Translations under genes and position numbers: made by a program
In this document: positions 1-9,581 of the stretch, one piece after another
How the letters are laid out: the number at the start of each line of letters is the position of its first letter
Position numbering within the stretch: the first letter of the stretch is position 1
NCBI RefSeq assembly: GCF_007625205.1
Contig: NZ_VMNI01000014.1
Span: forward strand, 102,826-166,825
Direction of reading: 5' to 3'
DNA: 64,000 bases
Source of the DNA: Denitromonas ohlonensis
GTDB lineage: Bacteria; Pseudomonadota; Gammaproteobacteria; Burkholderiales; Rhodocyclaceae
The notes under the pieces: model-generated
Databases searched by the model: none
What the model was told of the DNA's origin: nothing
What the model saw: only the letters and a program-made list of their open reading frames with translations

Positions 1-1
1 G

Positions 2-1435
2 ACGCGCCATGAACGCGTAGCAGTGTGGCTCGACAAGCGTGCTGAGACGGTTTTTGCGCTTTTCGGCGCCGCGCGGGCTGGTGGCGTTTTCGTGCCGGTC
101 AATCCATTGCTTAAACCAGAGCAAGTGGAGCACATTCTGACCGATTGCAATGTGCGCGTGCTCGTGACGACGCCTGAACGCCTGAGTTTGCTGAGTGAGG
201 TTCTGCCGCGTTGCCATGACCTGCGCACGATCGTCGTTGTCGGTACGTCCCCGGTTCCTGGTATAGATGCGAGAGGCGCCTCGTTGCTTGTTTGGGCGGA
301 TCGGCCGACAGAGCCCTTCACCGCAAGCGGCGCCATCGACGCGGACATGGCGGCAATTCTGTACACCTCCGGTAGCACCGGTCGCCCCAAAGGTGTGGTG
401 CTGTCGCACCGGAATCTGGTGGCTGGCGCCGCCAGCGTGTCGGAATACCTCGAAAACACCCCGGAGGACCGGATTCTGTCGGTGCTCCCGCTTAGTTTTG
501 ACTACGGCCTGAACCAGCTCACCACAGCTTTTTATGTTGGCGCGTGTGCTGTGCTGATGAATTATCTGTTGCCGCGCGATGTGATTCGTGCCGTGGCTCG
601 TGAGCGGATTACTGGCCTCGCCGCGGTGCCGCCCCTGTGGGTGCAGTTGGCACAACTTGAGTGGCCCGAATCGGTGCGTGAGCATCTGCGCTACTTCACT
701 AATTCGGGTGGTCATATGCCGGCGACGGTCCTGGCTGGTTTGCGCAGCAATCTGCCGGGGGCCAAGCCGGTTCTCATGTATGGCTTGACGGAGGCCTTTC
801 GTTCGACTTACCTGCCGCCGGCCGAAGTCGATCAACGACCGGACTCCATGGGTAGGGCGATCCCCAACGCCGAAATTCTGGTTGTGCGTGAAGATGGCGG
901 TGTCTGCGAGCCAGGCGAGCCGGGCGAACTTGTGCATCGTGGTGTGCATGTGGCGATGGGTTATTGGAATGATCCGGCCCGGACAGCCGAGCGTTTCCGG
1001 CCCGCACCGGGTCAGCCCGAGGGCTTGCCGATGCCAGAAATGGCAGTGTGGTCGGGTGATACGGTCAAAAAGGATGAGGCCGGCTTTCTGTACTTTGTCG
1101 GCCGACGCGATGAGATGATCAAAACCTCCGGCTATCGGGTCAGCCCGGCGGAGGTGGAAGAAGTTGCCTATAGCGCAGAAGCGGCCAACGAACTGGCGGC
1201 GATTGGTGTGTCGCATCCGGTGCTGGGACAGGCCGTTGTGTTGATTGCCTACTCGGAAGAGGATGCTGCCGCCGTGACCAACAAGATACTCGACGTGTGT
1301 CGCCAGCGTTTGCCGGCCTTCATGGTCCCGGCGCAGGTTCTGGTGCGTAGTGAGGCGTTGCCGCGCAATCCCAACGGTAAAATTGACCGCAAGCGGTTAG
1401 GGGCAGAATCCGGCGACCTGTTTGGCGCTAGTTGA
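2..1435 (+). CDS. Acyl-CoA ligase (AMP-forming), exosortase A system-associated; 5' end outside window
   Basis: ANL-superfamily adenylate-forming enzyme, expected to activate a carboxylic acid as acyl-AMP and pass it to CoA or to a carrier protein. The reading frame is open to the left edge and the codons before the GTG at 23 (RHERVAV, then WLDKR) continue the family's N-terminal domain, so the gene is cut by the window rather than starting at 23. Visible motifs are the ATP-binding loop YTSGSTGRPKG (bases about 361-396), the YGLTEA adenylate motif, the SGDTVKKDE hinge region and the C-terminal PNGKIDRKRL with the catalytic lysine. The acyl carrier protein and two hydrolases that follow are the partners usually found with this ligase in exosortase-A loci, which make and sort PEP-CTERM proteins and exopolysaccharide. 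The substrate is not known. Confidence 0.88.
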   Translation, partial: TRHERVAVWLDKRAETVFALFGAARAGGVFVPVNPLLKPEQVEHILTDCNVRVLVTTPERLSLLSEVLPRCHDLRTIVVVGTSPVPGIDARGASLLVWADRPTEPFTASGAIDADMAAILYTSGSTGRPKGVVLSHRNLVAGAASVSEYLENTPEDRILSVLPLSFDYGLNQLTTAFYVGACAVLMNYLLPRDVIRAVARERITGLAAVPPLWVQLAQLEWPESVREHLRYFTNSGGHMPATVLAGLRSNLPGAKPVLMYGLTEAFRSTYLPPAEVDQRPDSMGRAIPNAEILVVREDGGVCEPGEPGELVHRGVHVAMGYWNDPARTAERFRPAPGQPEGLPMPEMAVWSGDTVKKDEAGFLYFVGRRDEMIKTSGYRVSPAEVEEVAYSAEAANELAAIGVSHPVLGQAVVLIAYSEEDAAAVTNKILDVCRQRLPAFMVPAQVLVRSEALPRNPNGKIDRKRLGAESGDLFGAS

Positions 1436-1445
1436 GTGCCTGCGG

Positions 1446-2747
1446 TCAGCTGTTCTGGGTGACGGCGTCGTCCAGCACGGCCGCAAGCGCGGCGGTGCGG
1501 GCCCGGCGTGATGACTGAGCAACGACGTTGGGCTCTGGAAGGGGTGATGAGGACGGCGCACCACAAAAGGCTTCCAGAGTTTTTGCGATCGCCCCAGTAT
1601 CGTTCAGTGGGGTGACGTTGTTGAGGCCTGCCAGGGAGAGTGCTTGAGCGGTGTCGCCTTTGGGGTCGGTGAGCGCAATGATCGGACGACCAGCACGCAA
1701 GTATTCATAGAGCTTTGCCGGGATCTGTTGGTTGCAATTGCTCGCCTGCAAAATGAGCAGGCCGTCGGCGCGACAGATTTCCGCCAATGCATCGCGGTAA
1801 CCGATTGGCGGCAGGATTTCGACCAGGTCTGCCACGCCGTTTGATTCAGCCAGCTTGCGCAGGAGATCGGAATGGACCGGTGCGCGAAATCGCAGCCTGA
1901 GGCGCTGAGCGAGCCTCGGGTTGCTGGCTTGAAACTGCGCCAGAGCGGACAGCAGTGGGCGCGGATCCCGTTCGTCGGGGTAGACGATGCCGCTGTGAAG
2001 CAGCGTGAGGTAGCCGTCGGTGAGCGCGGTATCGCGCGTAAGGCCCGCGAATGCCGCTTCGTCATAGCCGTTTTCGATGAGGCGCATCTTGTGGGCAGCG
2101 CTGGGAAAGCGGTCTCGATACATGCTCAAAGCGCCGGGGGTCGTCATCACCATGCACGCGGCAGTTCGGGCAATGCGTTGCTCAAGTTGTGAAAAGCGCT
2201 GCCATTGTGCCGGATCGGTTGGGTAATCGTCCTGTGCCATGGGGTCGCGGAAGTCGGCGATCCATGGCAGTTTGCTGTTCTCTGCAAGGCTCGCACCAAT
2301 CTGATGAGCAGTTGCGACCGGATAGGTCGACCAGATCGCGTCTGGTTGATAGCGCTGAATCAGTTGTCGTCCGGCGAAGATGGCAGCCGGCTGCCAACTG
2401 GCCCAGCGGTCTGGCAGGGCAACGATGGACGGGTAGCGTCCGGCGATTGACAGATGGCGGGCCGCATCCAGACCAAAGGCGCGTTTGATGATGGTGCCAT
2501 CGGGGATGTCAGCCATTTGATCGTCAGCGCACTTTTCGTAGGCACGGGGAGAGATGGTCAGTACCAGTGGCTCCCATCCGAACTCTGCCAGATATCGGAC
2601 AAAACGCAGCGTGCGTTGAACACCACTACTCCCTTGGATTGGGGGAAAGTGGTATGCGACCATCAGGAGACGTTTTTTTTGCATGACAGCCTGGGAAGGG
2701 GCTGGGAAGTTGGCGATGGCAGGGGCACTGGGTAACAGTTCATGCAT
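1446..2747 (-). CDS. GT4-like glycosyltransferase
   Basis: Predicted retaining glycosyltransferase of the GT-B fold. The N-terminal segment (MVAYHFPPIQGSSGVQRTLRF) matches the donor-independent Rossmann half of polysaccharide-type GT4 enzymes. The C-terminal half has LLHSGIVYPDERDP and a PAKLYEYLRAGRPIIAL block, which is the usual nucleotide-sugar binding E-x7-E-like region. It probably adds a sugar to a lipid-linked exopolysaccharide intermediate at the inner face of the membrane. It is convergent with the acyl-CoA ligase and divergent from the acyl carrier protein, inside an exosortase/EPS locus. The start is uncertain: ATG at 2747 gives the longest protein, while ATG at 2684 (MQKKRLLMVAYHF) fits the family's usual N-terminus better. 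Confidence 0.8.
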   Translation of the reverse strand: MHELLPSAPAIANFPAPSQAVMQKKRLLMVAYHFPPIQGSSGVQRTLRFVRYLAEFGWEPLVLTISPRAYEKCADDQMADIPDGTIIKRAFGLDAARHLSIAGRYPSIVALPDRWASWQPAAIFAGRQLIQRYQPDAIWSTYPVATAHQIGASLAENSKLPWIADFRDPMAQDDYPTDPAQWQRFSQLEQRIARTAACMVMTTPGALSMYRDRFPSAAHKMRLIENGYDEAAFAGLTRDTALTDGYLTLLHSGIVYPDERDPRPLLSALAQFQASNPRLAQRLRLRFRAPVHSDLLRKLAESNGVADLVEILPPIGYRDALAEICRADGLLILQASNCNQQIPAKLYEYLRAGRPIIALTDPKGDTAQALSLAGLNNVTPLNDTGAIAKTLEAFCGAPSSSPLPEPNVVAQSSRRARTAALAAVLDDAVTQNS

Positions 2748-2766
2748 GCCGACGGAAATCGACCCC

Positions 2767-2772
2767 TATAAT
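2767..2772 (+). promoter_or_regulatory. Candidate -10 box in the GT / ACP divergent region
   Basis: A consensus TATAAT lies about 76 bases upstream of the acyl carrier protein start, in the only AT-rich patch of the 100-base divergent gap. No good -35 hexamer is visible at the right distance, and the reverse strand reads ATTATA, so it could equally serve the glycosyltransferase. Confidence 0.3.
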
Positions 2773-2847
2773 AACAACCTGCTCGCTGGGCGGTGATCTC
2801 CGTGTCATCCTCGCGGACATGCTCAAATAGTCGCTTGGAGGTTTGAC

Positions 2848-3096
2848 TTGGATATCAAGCACGAAGTGCTGCTCGTACTGGACGATGTGCTCGCACTCAA
2901 TGGTCGGGCCATGGCCTATGATCTTGAAATGCCCTTGCTCGGTGCGGTGCCTGAACTGGATTCGATGGCTGTCGTCGGTGTCATCAACCTGCTCGAAGAG
3001 CGCTTTGGTTTCATCGTCGAAGATGATGATATCGACGGACGTACCTTCGCTAGTGTAGGCACCCTAGTGGAATTTGTTTCCGGCAAATTGCGGTGA
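2848..3096 (+). CDS. Acyl carrier protein, exosortase A system-associated
   Basis: Small acidic protein of 82 residues with the phosphopantetheine attachment motif LDSM. Ser39 is the expected carrier site, followed by the helix AVVGVINLLEERFG typical of acyl/peptidyl carrier proteins. It probably carries an acyl group loaded by the upstream ligase and processed by the downstream hydrolases. The start is a TTG at 2848 chosen because TTGGAGG lies at 2835-2841, six bases upstream; no ATG is available in this frame. The stop codon overlaps the GTG start of the next gene, so the two are translationally coupled. Confidence 0.85.
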   Translation: MDIKHEVLLVLDDVLALNGRAMAYDLEMPLLGAVPELDSMAVVGVINLLEERFGFIVEDDDIDGRTFASVGTLVEFVSGKLR

Positions 3097-3926
3097 CGAC
3101 ACAGTCAAGGGAGGCGTTTTTCCTCCCCGGCCCGTTTGATCCGGGCCGTTTCTGCTTGCTGCAAATACCGTCTGAGGCGCTGAAGGGGTGCGTGCTCTTT
3201 GTGCCAGCGTTTGCAGAAGAAATGAATAAGTCCAGGCGCATGGTGGCTTTGGCTGCTGACTATTTTGCAGCTAATGGTTGGGCAAGCATGTTGCTGGATC
3301 CCTCGGGTTGCGGCGACAGCGGAGGCGACTTTTCCGATGCTGAATGGCTTGGCTGGCAAGACGATATCGATGCGGCCTACACTTGGTTGAGCGAGCGATT
3401 TGGCGTCACCCCGGTGCTTTGGTCAATGCGTGCAGGTTGTTTGCTGGTGACCGATTGGCTCAGGTCGCGGCAGATTGATGTGCCAACGTTATTTTGGCAG
3501 CCAGTGATTCACGGCAAACAGCACCTGACTCAGTTCTTGTTCTTGAAAGCCGCGGGTGAAATGCTTGGGGATTCTGATGGGCGGGCTGTTATGGCCCGCA
3601 CACGCCAAGACCTCGCGTCGGGATGTAGCGTCGAAATCGCTGGCTACACGTTGTCCCCGTACTTGGCTGAGGGGCTGGAAGCCGCATCGCTGGAAGCGTT
3701 CCCCTCCTTGAAGTCGACCACGACTGTGATTGAAGTCCTCGCCTCTGAAGGGGTGTCTGGGCCAAATTCAATAGCTCTTCAGCAGAAATGGTCAGCGATG
3801 AGTATTCCCTATGCGTGGGCGACCGTCACCGGGCCGGCGTTCTGGCGCACCCAGGAAATTTCCGTGGCTCTGAGCTTGCCGGTTGTCTCGCTTGATGCAC
3901 TCAATGGGGGCGTCGGTGAGCTTTAG
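3093..3926 (+). CDS. Alpha/beta hydrolase-like protein, exosortase A system type 2
   Basis: Protein of 277 residues resembling the 'hydrolase 2, exosortase A system-associated' family. The core alpha/beta hydrolase features are visible: FVPAFAEEMNKSRRM early, LLDPSGCGDSGG near residue 70 and the nucleophile-elbow strand VLWSMRAG at about 109-115. The elbow does not read GxSxG: the position of the nucleophile carries Arg113, although Ser111 lies two residues earlier. It may therefore be a degenerate or unconventional hydrolase. GTG start overlaps the carrier protein stop (GTGA), and the 3' end overlaps the next hydrolase, so ACP, hydrolase 2 and hydrolase 1 form one operon. Confidence 0.8.
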   Translation: MTTQSREAFFLPGPFDPGRFCLLQIPSEALKGCVLFVPAFAEEMNKSRRMVALAADYFAANGWASMLLDPSGCGDSGGDFSDAEWLGWQDDIDAAYTWLSERFGVTPVLWSMRAGCLLVTDWLRSRQIDVPTLFWQPVIHGKQHLTQFLFLKAAGEMLGDSDGRAVMARTRQDLASGCSVEIAGYTLSPYLAEGLEAASLEAFPSLKSTTTVIEVLASEGVSGPNSIALQQKWSAMSIPYAWATVTGPAFWRTQEISVALSLPVVSLDALNGGVGEL

Positions 3927-4779
3927 TGAGCAGCCACTGGTCTTTTCGTGTCAGGGTGATTTGTTGGTTGGCGTTGTGTGCCGGCCCGAGAAGCCCGCGT
4001 CCGTAGCGGTTCTTATTGTTGTTGGGGGGCCGCAGTACCGTGCTGGAAGCCATCGCCAGTTTGTATTGTTGGCCCGGGCGTTGGCGGAGCAGGGTATCGC
4101 GAGCTTTCGTTTCGATGTGCGTGGCATGGGCGACGCCAGTGGTGAGCCGCTCGGATTTGCCGCAACGGCTGAAGATATATCAGCTGCGCTGGCGGTTTTC
4201 TCGCAAGTCGAGCCTTCAGTGTCCCGGTTTGTTCTTTGGGGGCTTTGCGATGGCGCAACGGCCGCAGCGATCTATGCGCCAAACGATCCCCGCGTTTGTG
4301 GTTTGGTGTTGCTCAATCCTTGGGTTCGAACCGCGTCGTCGCAGGCGCGAACCTATTTGAAGCATTACTACCCCAAGAGGTTGCTTGACGCCGATTTTTG
4401 GCGAAAGTTATTGCGTGGCCAAATCCGCCTGAGTGACGCAATACGGCGCTTTATAGGAACAATTCCGGACTTGATTGGACCGCGAGAAACGCGCGAGTCC
4501 AATGCCCCGGAACTGGCCGGAAAAATTGTCGATGCGTTGCATCAGGCACATGGTCGAAGTCTCATCGTTCTAAGCGGGCGTGACTACGTCGCTCGTGAAT
4601 TCGAAGAGGCTGTAGCGGAGGTGCCGCTGTTTTCTGAACTGGTGGCGGGTGACCGGATTGACCTTCTGCACCTGAAAGCGGCCGATCATACGTTTTCATC
4701 GGCGTCCCATAGAAATGCAGTGGCTGATGCTACGGCCAAGTGGGTGAAGATTGCAGGGCGGTGTGATGCTACGTTGTAA
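3916..4779 (+). CDS. Alpha/beta hydrolase, exosortase A system type 1, Cys at nucleophile site
   Basis: Protein of about 287 residues of the 'hydrolase 1, exosortase A system-associated' family. It has VVGGPQYRAGSHRQFV, the FRFDVRGMGDASGE loop and an elbow LWGLCDGA in which Cys111 takes the place of the usual serine. SGRDYVA and ADHTFSS look like the acid and histidine of the triad. This is compatible with a thioesterase or acyltransferase acting on the carrier-bound acyl group, but no substrate is established. The start is uncertain. GTG at 3916 gives MSFSEQPLVFSCQGD, which suits the family; TTG 3883, ATG 3895 and ATG 3904 are in frame upstream. It overlaps hydrolase 2 by 11 bases. Confidence 0.8.
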   Translation: MSFSEQPLVFSCQGDLLVGVVCRPEKPASVAVLIVVGGPQYRAGSHRQFVLLARALAEQGIASFRFDVRGMGDASGEPLGFAATAEDISAALAVFSQVEPSVSRFVLWGLCDGATAAAIYAPNDPRVCGLVLLNPWVRTASSQARTYLKHYYPKRLLDADFWRKLLRGQIRLSDAIRRFIGTIPDLIGPRETRESNAPELAGKIVDALHQAHGRSLIVLSGRDYVAREFEEAVAEVPLFSELVAGDRIDLLHLKAADHTFSSASHRNAVADATAKWVKIAGRCDATL

Positions 4780-4806
4780 TGATTCGTTTTTGTTGGAGAA
4801 AGTGAC

Positions 4807-6379
<1,573 letters not shown>

Positions 6380-6456
6380 CTAGGCGGTCGCGAGGGGTGA
6401 GATAAAACCTGATTCTAACGGCCCGGCCCCCCGCCGCAAAGCCGGCGCGTGTTTGT

Positions 6457-7626
6457 TTAACGTGGCCGGGGGGTTTGCCAGGCCCCGGGGGCCCAGCGTT
6501 GAGGGGGCTCAAGTGCCACGGTGCCGGCGGGATGGCGAAATTCGTGTGTGGGTTGCAGGGGGATGTCGCGCCATGTCGGTGCGGCGCTGATATGGCCGCG
6601 GAGTAATGTATCGGGCGCCAGCCGAATATCGATGGCGTGCTCGCTCGAGGCGGCTGGCAGGATGGTGCTGGGGTTGTCGATGAACTCGCCGGGGTTGCCG
6701 AGGGCAAAGGCGCCGAGCCCGACCAACAAATTATTTCGTGCGATGACTACCGGTGTTGTCTCGGTTTTTCCGGGCCAGATGCGCAGGAATATGCCACCGG
6801 TGGGGCGTTCGTTCACCAGCGTGTTATGGCTGAGTGCGAGGCGGTTTTCGTCGCTGCGATAGCCTTCTGCGCCATAGCTGATCAGGGTGGTGTTTGAGGT
6901 GTTGGCTGATTGGCCGATGGTATTGCCGATGACCGTGGCGAGGCCACCTTCGGGAAATTCCAGCTCATAGGATGCCTCGCCATCGGGGCCATCGACGATC
7001 CAGTTGTATTCGATGTGATTGCTTCGGGCGCGTGTTTTGACGAGGTGGGCGTTGTAACCGCCTTGCAGGCGACTCCCCCGCAGCGTGAACCGGTCGATCT
7101 GGCCGACATAGAGCAAATGATGCAGCGCGCCGGGGTGACGGGGGGCGTTGTCGAACTGGCAGTTTTCGACAAAGAGTCGTGCGCTTGGATCGTTGCTGGT
7201 GAGAATGCCGTTTTCGTTGTCGATGAAGCGGCTGTTGGTGATGCTCAGGCGTCCGCGTTCAAAACGGATGCCTGCACCGTTCAAATGCGGCACGCGTGCG
7301 CCGCGGAAGGTGATGTTGTTGATCTGGATGTCGCCCCCGCGGATCACCCAGATGGCTTTGCCTTCGATTGACTGGCCGGCGGCTTCGAGTACCGGCCCGT
7401 CGCCCAGACCGCGGATGGTTAGCCGGTTTTGCGTCCACAGCGCGACATCGCCACGATAGGTGCCCGGCTGGATGCTGACGGTGTCACCGTCCTGGGCGAG
7501 ACGGGCGGCCTCGGCGATGCGCTGAATGGGTTCGTTGGGGCCGACGCGCAATTCGGCCGCCATGGCAGCCGCGGGCGCCAGCAGGGCACTTAGTACGAGT
7601 AGGCCGCGATGTGTGCGTCGGAGCAT
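6457..7626 (-). CDS. Exported right-handed parallel beta-helix protein
   Basis: Protein of 389 residues with a signal peptide (MLRRTHRGLLVLSALLAPAAAMAAE). The body has pectate-lyase-like beta-helix features: IQRIAEAARLAQDGDTVSIQPGTYRGDV, followed by repeated rungs such as LTIRGLGDGPVLE, IQINNITFRGARV and LSITNSRFIDNENGI. These are typical of periplasmic or secreted polysaccharide-binding, lyase or epimerase proteins. No catalytic residues can be assigned. It could act on the exopolysaccharide made by the nearby locus, but the intervening argB breaks the neighbourhood, so this is only a suggestion. Confidence 0.75.
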   Translation of the reverse strand: MLRRTHRGLLVLSALLAPAAAMAAELRVGPNEPIQRIAEAARLAQDGDTVSIQPGTYRGDVALWTQNRLTIRGLGDGPVLEAAGQSIEGKAIWVIRGGDIQINNITFRGARVPHLNGAGIRFERGRLSITNSRFIDNENGILTSNDPSARLFVENCQFDNAPRHPGALHHLLYVGQIDRFTLRGSRLQGGYNAHLVKTRARSNHIEYNWIVDGPDGEASYELEFPEGGLATVIGNTIGQSANTSNTTLISYGAEGYRSDENRLALSHNTLVNERPTGGIFLRIWPGKTETTPVVIARNNLLVGLGAFALGNPGEFIDNPSTILPAASSEHAIDIRLAPDTLLRGHISAAPTWRDIPLQPTHEFRHPAGTVALEPPQRWAPGAWQTPRPR

Positions 7627-7674
7627 GGGCGCCGGTTTCCAGTCAAGCAGGGTTGGCGCCAGTGTGAACCGCTC

Positions 7675-7706
7675 GCCCGGGCAACGCCAGTGGACGGTGC
7701 CCGGGC
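7675..7706 (-). terminator. Hairpin downstream of the Hsp20 gene
   Basis: Nine-base perfect inverted repeat (GCCCGGGCA / TGCCCGGGC) with a 14-base loop, directly after the Hsp20 stop. No T-run follows on either strand, so it may be a weak or factor-dependent terminator or an mRNA 3' stabiliser. Confidence 0.35.
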
Positions 7707-7715
7707 GGGGGTAGC

Positions 7716-8132
7716 TTACTCGATGGTCAGGCGTCTGGCTTGCACCGCTGCTTTTTTGGGTAGGGTCAGTTCCAGCACACCATCGACGAACTTCGCGCCG
7801 GCGCGCGCTTCGTCAACATCCTGGCCGAGTTGGAAGCTGCGTGAGACTTTGCCGTAGTAGCGTTCCGTGCGCAGCACCCGTTCACCGTCCTTTTGCTCGG
7901 ACTGTTGCTTGCGTTCGGCCGTGATTGAAACGACGGGCCCGTCGATGCTCACATGGATGTCGTCTTTGGTGACACCCGGTAGTTCGGCGTGAACGGCATA
8001 GCTTTCGGGGCTTTCCTTGACGTCGACGCGCATCTGCGGCGCCTCGGTGGCATTGCCACCAAACTCGACAGGGCGTACGAAAAATCCGCGAAAGAAGTCT
8101 TCGAACGGATCGTGGCGTGTGATGTTGCTCAT
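7716..8132 (-). CDS. Small heat shock protein (Hsp20/alpha-crystallin family)
   Basis: ATP-independent holdase chaperone of 138 residues. The alpha-crystallin domain runs from about residue 30 (MRVDVKESPESYAVHAELPGVTKDDIHVSIDGPVV) to GVLELTLPKKA near the C-terminus. The A-x-x-x-N/D-G-V-L-E-L-T-L-P-K signature appears as AKFVDGVLELTLPKK. A strong AAGGAGGA ribosome site precedes the ATG, and a heat-shock-type promoter lies just upstream. The final residues are RRLTIE, a short C-terminal extension without the I-x-I/V motif used for oligomer assembly. Confidence 0.93.
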   Translation of the reverse strand: MSNITRHDPFEDFFRGFFVRPVEFGGNATEAPQMRVDVKESPESYAVHAELPGVTKDDIHVSIDGPVVSITAERKQQSEQKDGERVLRTERYYGKVSRSFQLGQDVDEARAGAKFVDGVLELTLPKKAAVQARRLTIE

Positions 8133-8174
8133 GAGATCCTCCTTGTCAAATGGGTGATGATTCCCGCTTGAAAA

Positions 8175-8201
8175 AATAGTGGCGTGGCACGGTTTTTCAA
8201 G
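8175..8201 (-). promoter_or_regulatory. Sigma-32-like promoter for hsp20
   Basis: Read on the minus strand, CTTGAAA (8201-8195) is followed after 12 bases by CCACTATT (8182-8175). This resembles the RpoH consensus CTTGAAA / CCCCATNT, and it lies 43 bases upstream of the Hsp20 start. The element is also bounded by an inverted repeat CTTGAAAAA / TTTTTCAAG. Confidence 0.6.
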
Positions 8202-8224
8202 TGACGAGGACGCAAGCAGATGTT

Positions 8225-8722
8225 TCAGTTCTTGCTGGTTGAGGCTAAATGCCGGGTGAAGGTCGCCGAGATGCGTGGGTCAATGCGTGCGCACAGCCGA
8301 ACCGCGTCGCGATTGGTCCAGGACCAGATGCGGTCGATGGCGTCTCGGGCGGGCAGCCATTCGGCGCCATGGTGTTCCGCTGCATCAAGCGTGATTGGTA
8401 GCGGTGTTGGCAAGCACAGGCTGAACACCGTTTCGGTGTTGTGGCTCACTTCGGGGGCATAGCGATGGCGCCACTTTGGAGGAATCGGATAGCGGTTGTT
8501 CAGCCCCCAGTCGAGAAAAGCGTAGTCGGGCGCCGACAGGCCGGTTTCTTCGAAGACTTCGCGGACGGCGGCCTCGCGGGGTGTTTCGTCCGGCTCCAGG
8601 CTGCCGGTGACGGATTGCCAGAAGTCAAAGGGCTGCTGCCGATGCAGGAGCAGGACGTCCATCGCAGGGGTGTGGATGACCACCAGCACGGAGCGGGGGC
8701 GTTTCTCGCCGCCAGCGATCAC
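8225..8722 (-). CDS. nudB: Dihydroneopterin triphosphate diphosphatase (Nudix)
   Basis: Nudix hydrolase of 165 residues that removes pyrophosphate from dihydroneopterin triphosphate in folate synthesis. The Nudix box GSLEPDETPREAAVREVFEETGL is complete, and the flanking segments (VLVVIHTPAMDVLLLHRQQPFDFWQSVTG, SHNTETVFSLCLP) are those of NudB. GTG start at 8722 overlaps the stop of the barstar gene (GTGA), so its translation is coupled to that gene. nudB commonly sits near aspS, as here, but a receiver-TPR gene and an RNase/barstar pair lie between them. Confidence 0.88.
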   Translation of the reverse strand: MIAGGEKRPRSVLVVIHTPAMDVLLLHRQQPFDFWQSVTGSLEPDETPREAAVREVFEETGLSAPDYAFLDWGLNNRYPIPPKWRHRYAPEVSHNTETVFSLCLPTPLPITLDAAEHHGAEWLPARDAIDRIWSWTNRDAVRLCARIDPRISATFTRHLASTSKN

Positions 8723-9141
8723 GCCGTGTCGGCGCTGCGCGCGGTTTGGGCGAAGACATGAAACGGTACGCTGCGTTCCTGCCAGTGCTCACAACAGTCG
8801 GTCAGCAGGTCCGTGAGAATAGACGCGGTGCCGGTGTCAGGAGCGGCGTTGGTGAGGATCAAGACGTAGCCCTTGGCGGGCAGCCATGAGAGGTCGGTCA
8901 GGCAGTCGTAGAGCGCGTCCCAGTTGTGCCCGAACCAGCGCGGCATGTCGAAACGCTGGGCGAGGGCGTCGAGGATCTGTGCTTTGTCGGTCAGTCCATC
9001 GAGGGCGACATCGATGATGCGTCGCTCGCGTGCCTGGGCGGCGGAAACAATGGCTTCTGTGTCGCCAGGGCGCATGGACAAAATGCGGTTGGGGCCGTCG
9101 AGTGCGAGGCCGTGGTCGTCATTGGGGCGGGGAGCGGTCAT
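8719..9141 (-). CDS. Barstar-family RNase inhibitor
   Basis: Protein of 140 residues matching barstar, the cytosolic inhibitor of barnase/RNase Sa-type ribonucleases. The diagnostic core is present: IIDVALDGLTDKAQILDALAQRFDMPRWFGHNWDALYDCLTDLSWL, with the WFGHNWDAL segment forming the helix that plugs the RNase active site and its acidic residues. It overlaps the upstream RNase gene (ATGA at 9138-9141) and the downstream nudB, so inhibitor and enzyme are made together. Confidence 0.9.
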   Translation of the reverse strand: MTAPRPNDDHGLALDGPNRILSMRPGDTEAIVSAAQARERRIIDVALDGLTDKAQILDALAQRFDMPRWFGHNWDALYDCLTDLSWLPAKGYVLILTNAAPDTGTASILTDLLTDCCEHWQERSVPFHVFAQTARSADTA

Positions 9142-9518
9142 CGCGTCTCCGGAATGCGTCGAAAACTGCGGTAATGATCTGCAGTGTAGTAAAACACTTC
9201 AGGAGGATTGCCGCCGGCGACGATGCGACGTGCGCCGCGCGTGCGTTCTCCGGGTGTCGGAACGGTGTATTCGCGGTAGTAGCTGCGCGATTGTCGGGGC
9301 AGGAGTCCTTCGCGGTTGAAGAATGTCGTGCCGTCTTTGCTGTAGGGGAAGGGGCCGCCGCGCTGGATCAAATCGAGGGTGCTCAGCGCTTCAGGTGGCA
9401 GCCAAGCGAGTTCGCTGGGCGCTGACGCGGTGCCAGGAGGCGCGTCGCGCGAACAGGCCGGGAGCAGTGCAAACGCTGCAAGCAGGAAGACGACGAAGGT
9501 TTGGGTCAGGCGGCGCAT
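9138..9518 (-). CDS. Guanyl-specific ribonuclease (RNase Sa / barnase-like), lipoprotein
   Basis: Secreted-type microbial RNase of about 126 residues. The core reads LPPEALSTLDLIQRGGPFPYSKDG, REYTVPTPG, RTRGARRIV and YYTADHYRSF. By comparison with RNase Sa the catalytic residues are Glu83 (general base), Arg94 and Arg98, and His115 (general acid), all present. The signal peptide ends in LLPAC, a lipobox, predicting a lipid-anchored protein. The start ATG at 9518 is preferred (GGATGGA upstream); GTG at 9533 is in frame. First gene of the RNase-barstar-nudB operon. Its biological role (nutrient scavenging, competition) cannot be told from sequence. Confidence 0.87.
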   Translation of the reverse strand: MRRLTQTFVVFLLAAFALLPACSRDAPPGTASAPSELAWLPPEALSTLDLIQRGGPFPYSKDGTTFFNREGLLPRQSRSYYREYTVPTPGERTRGARRIVAGGNPPEVFYYTADHYRSFRRIPETR

Positions 9519-9581
9519 GCGCGATCCATCCACCGGTTGGTGGTTGGAGTGTAGCAGTTCCGTTGCGTCGCGCGTGTCAGC

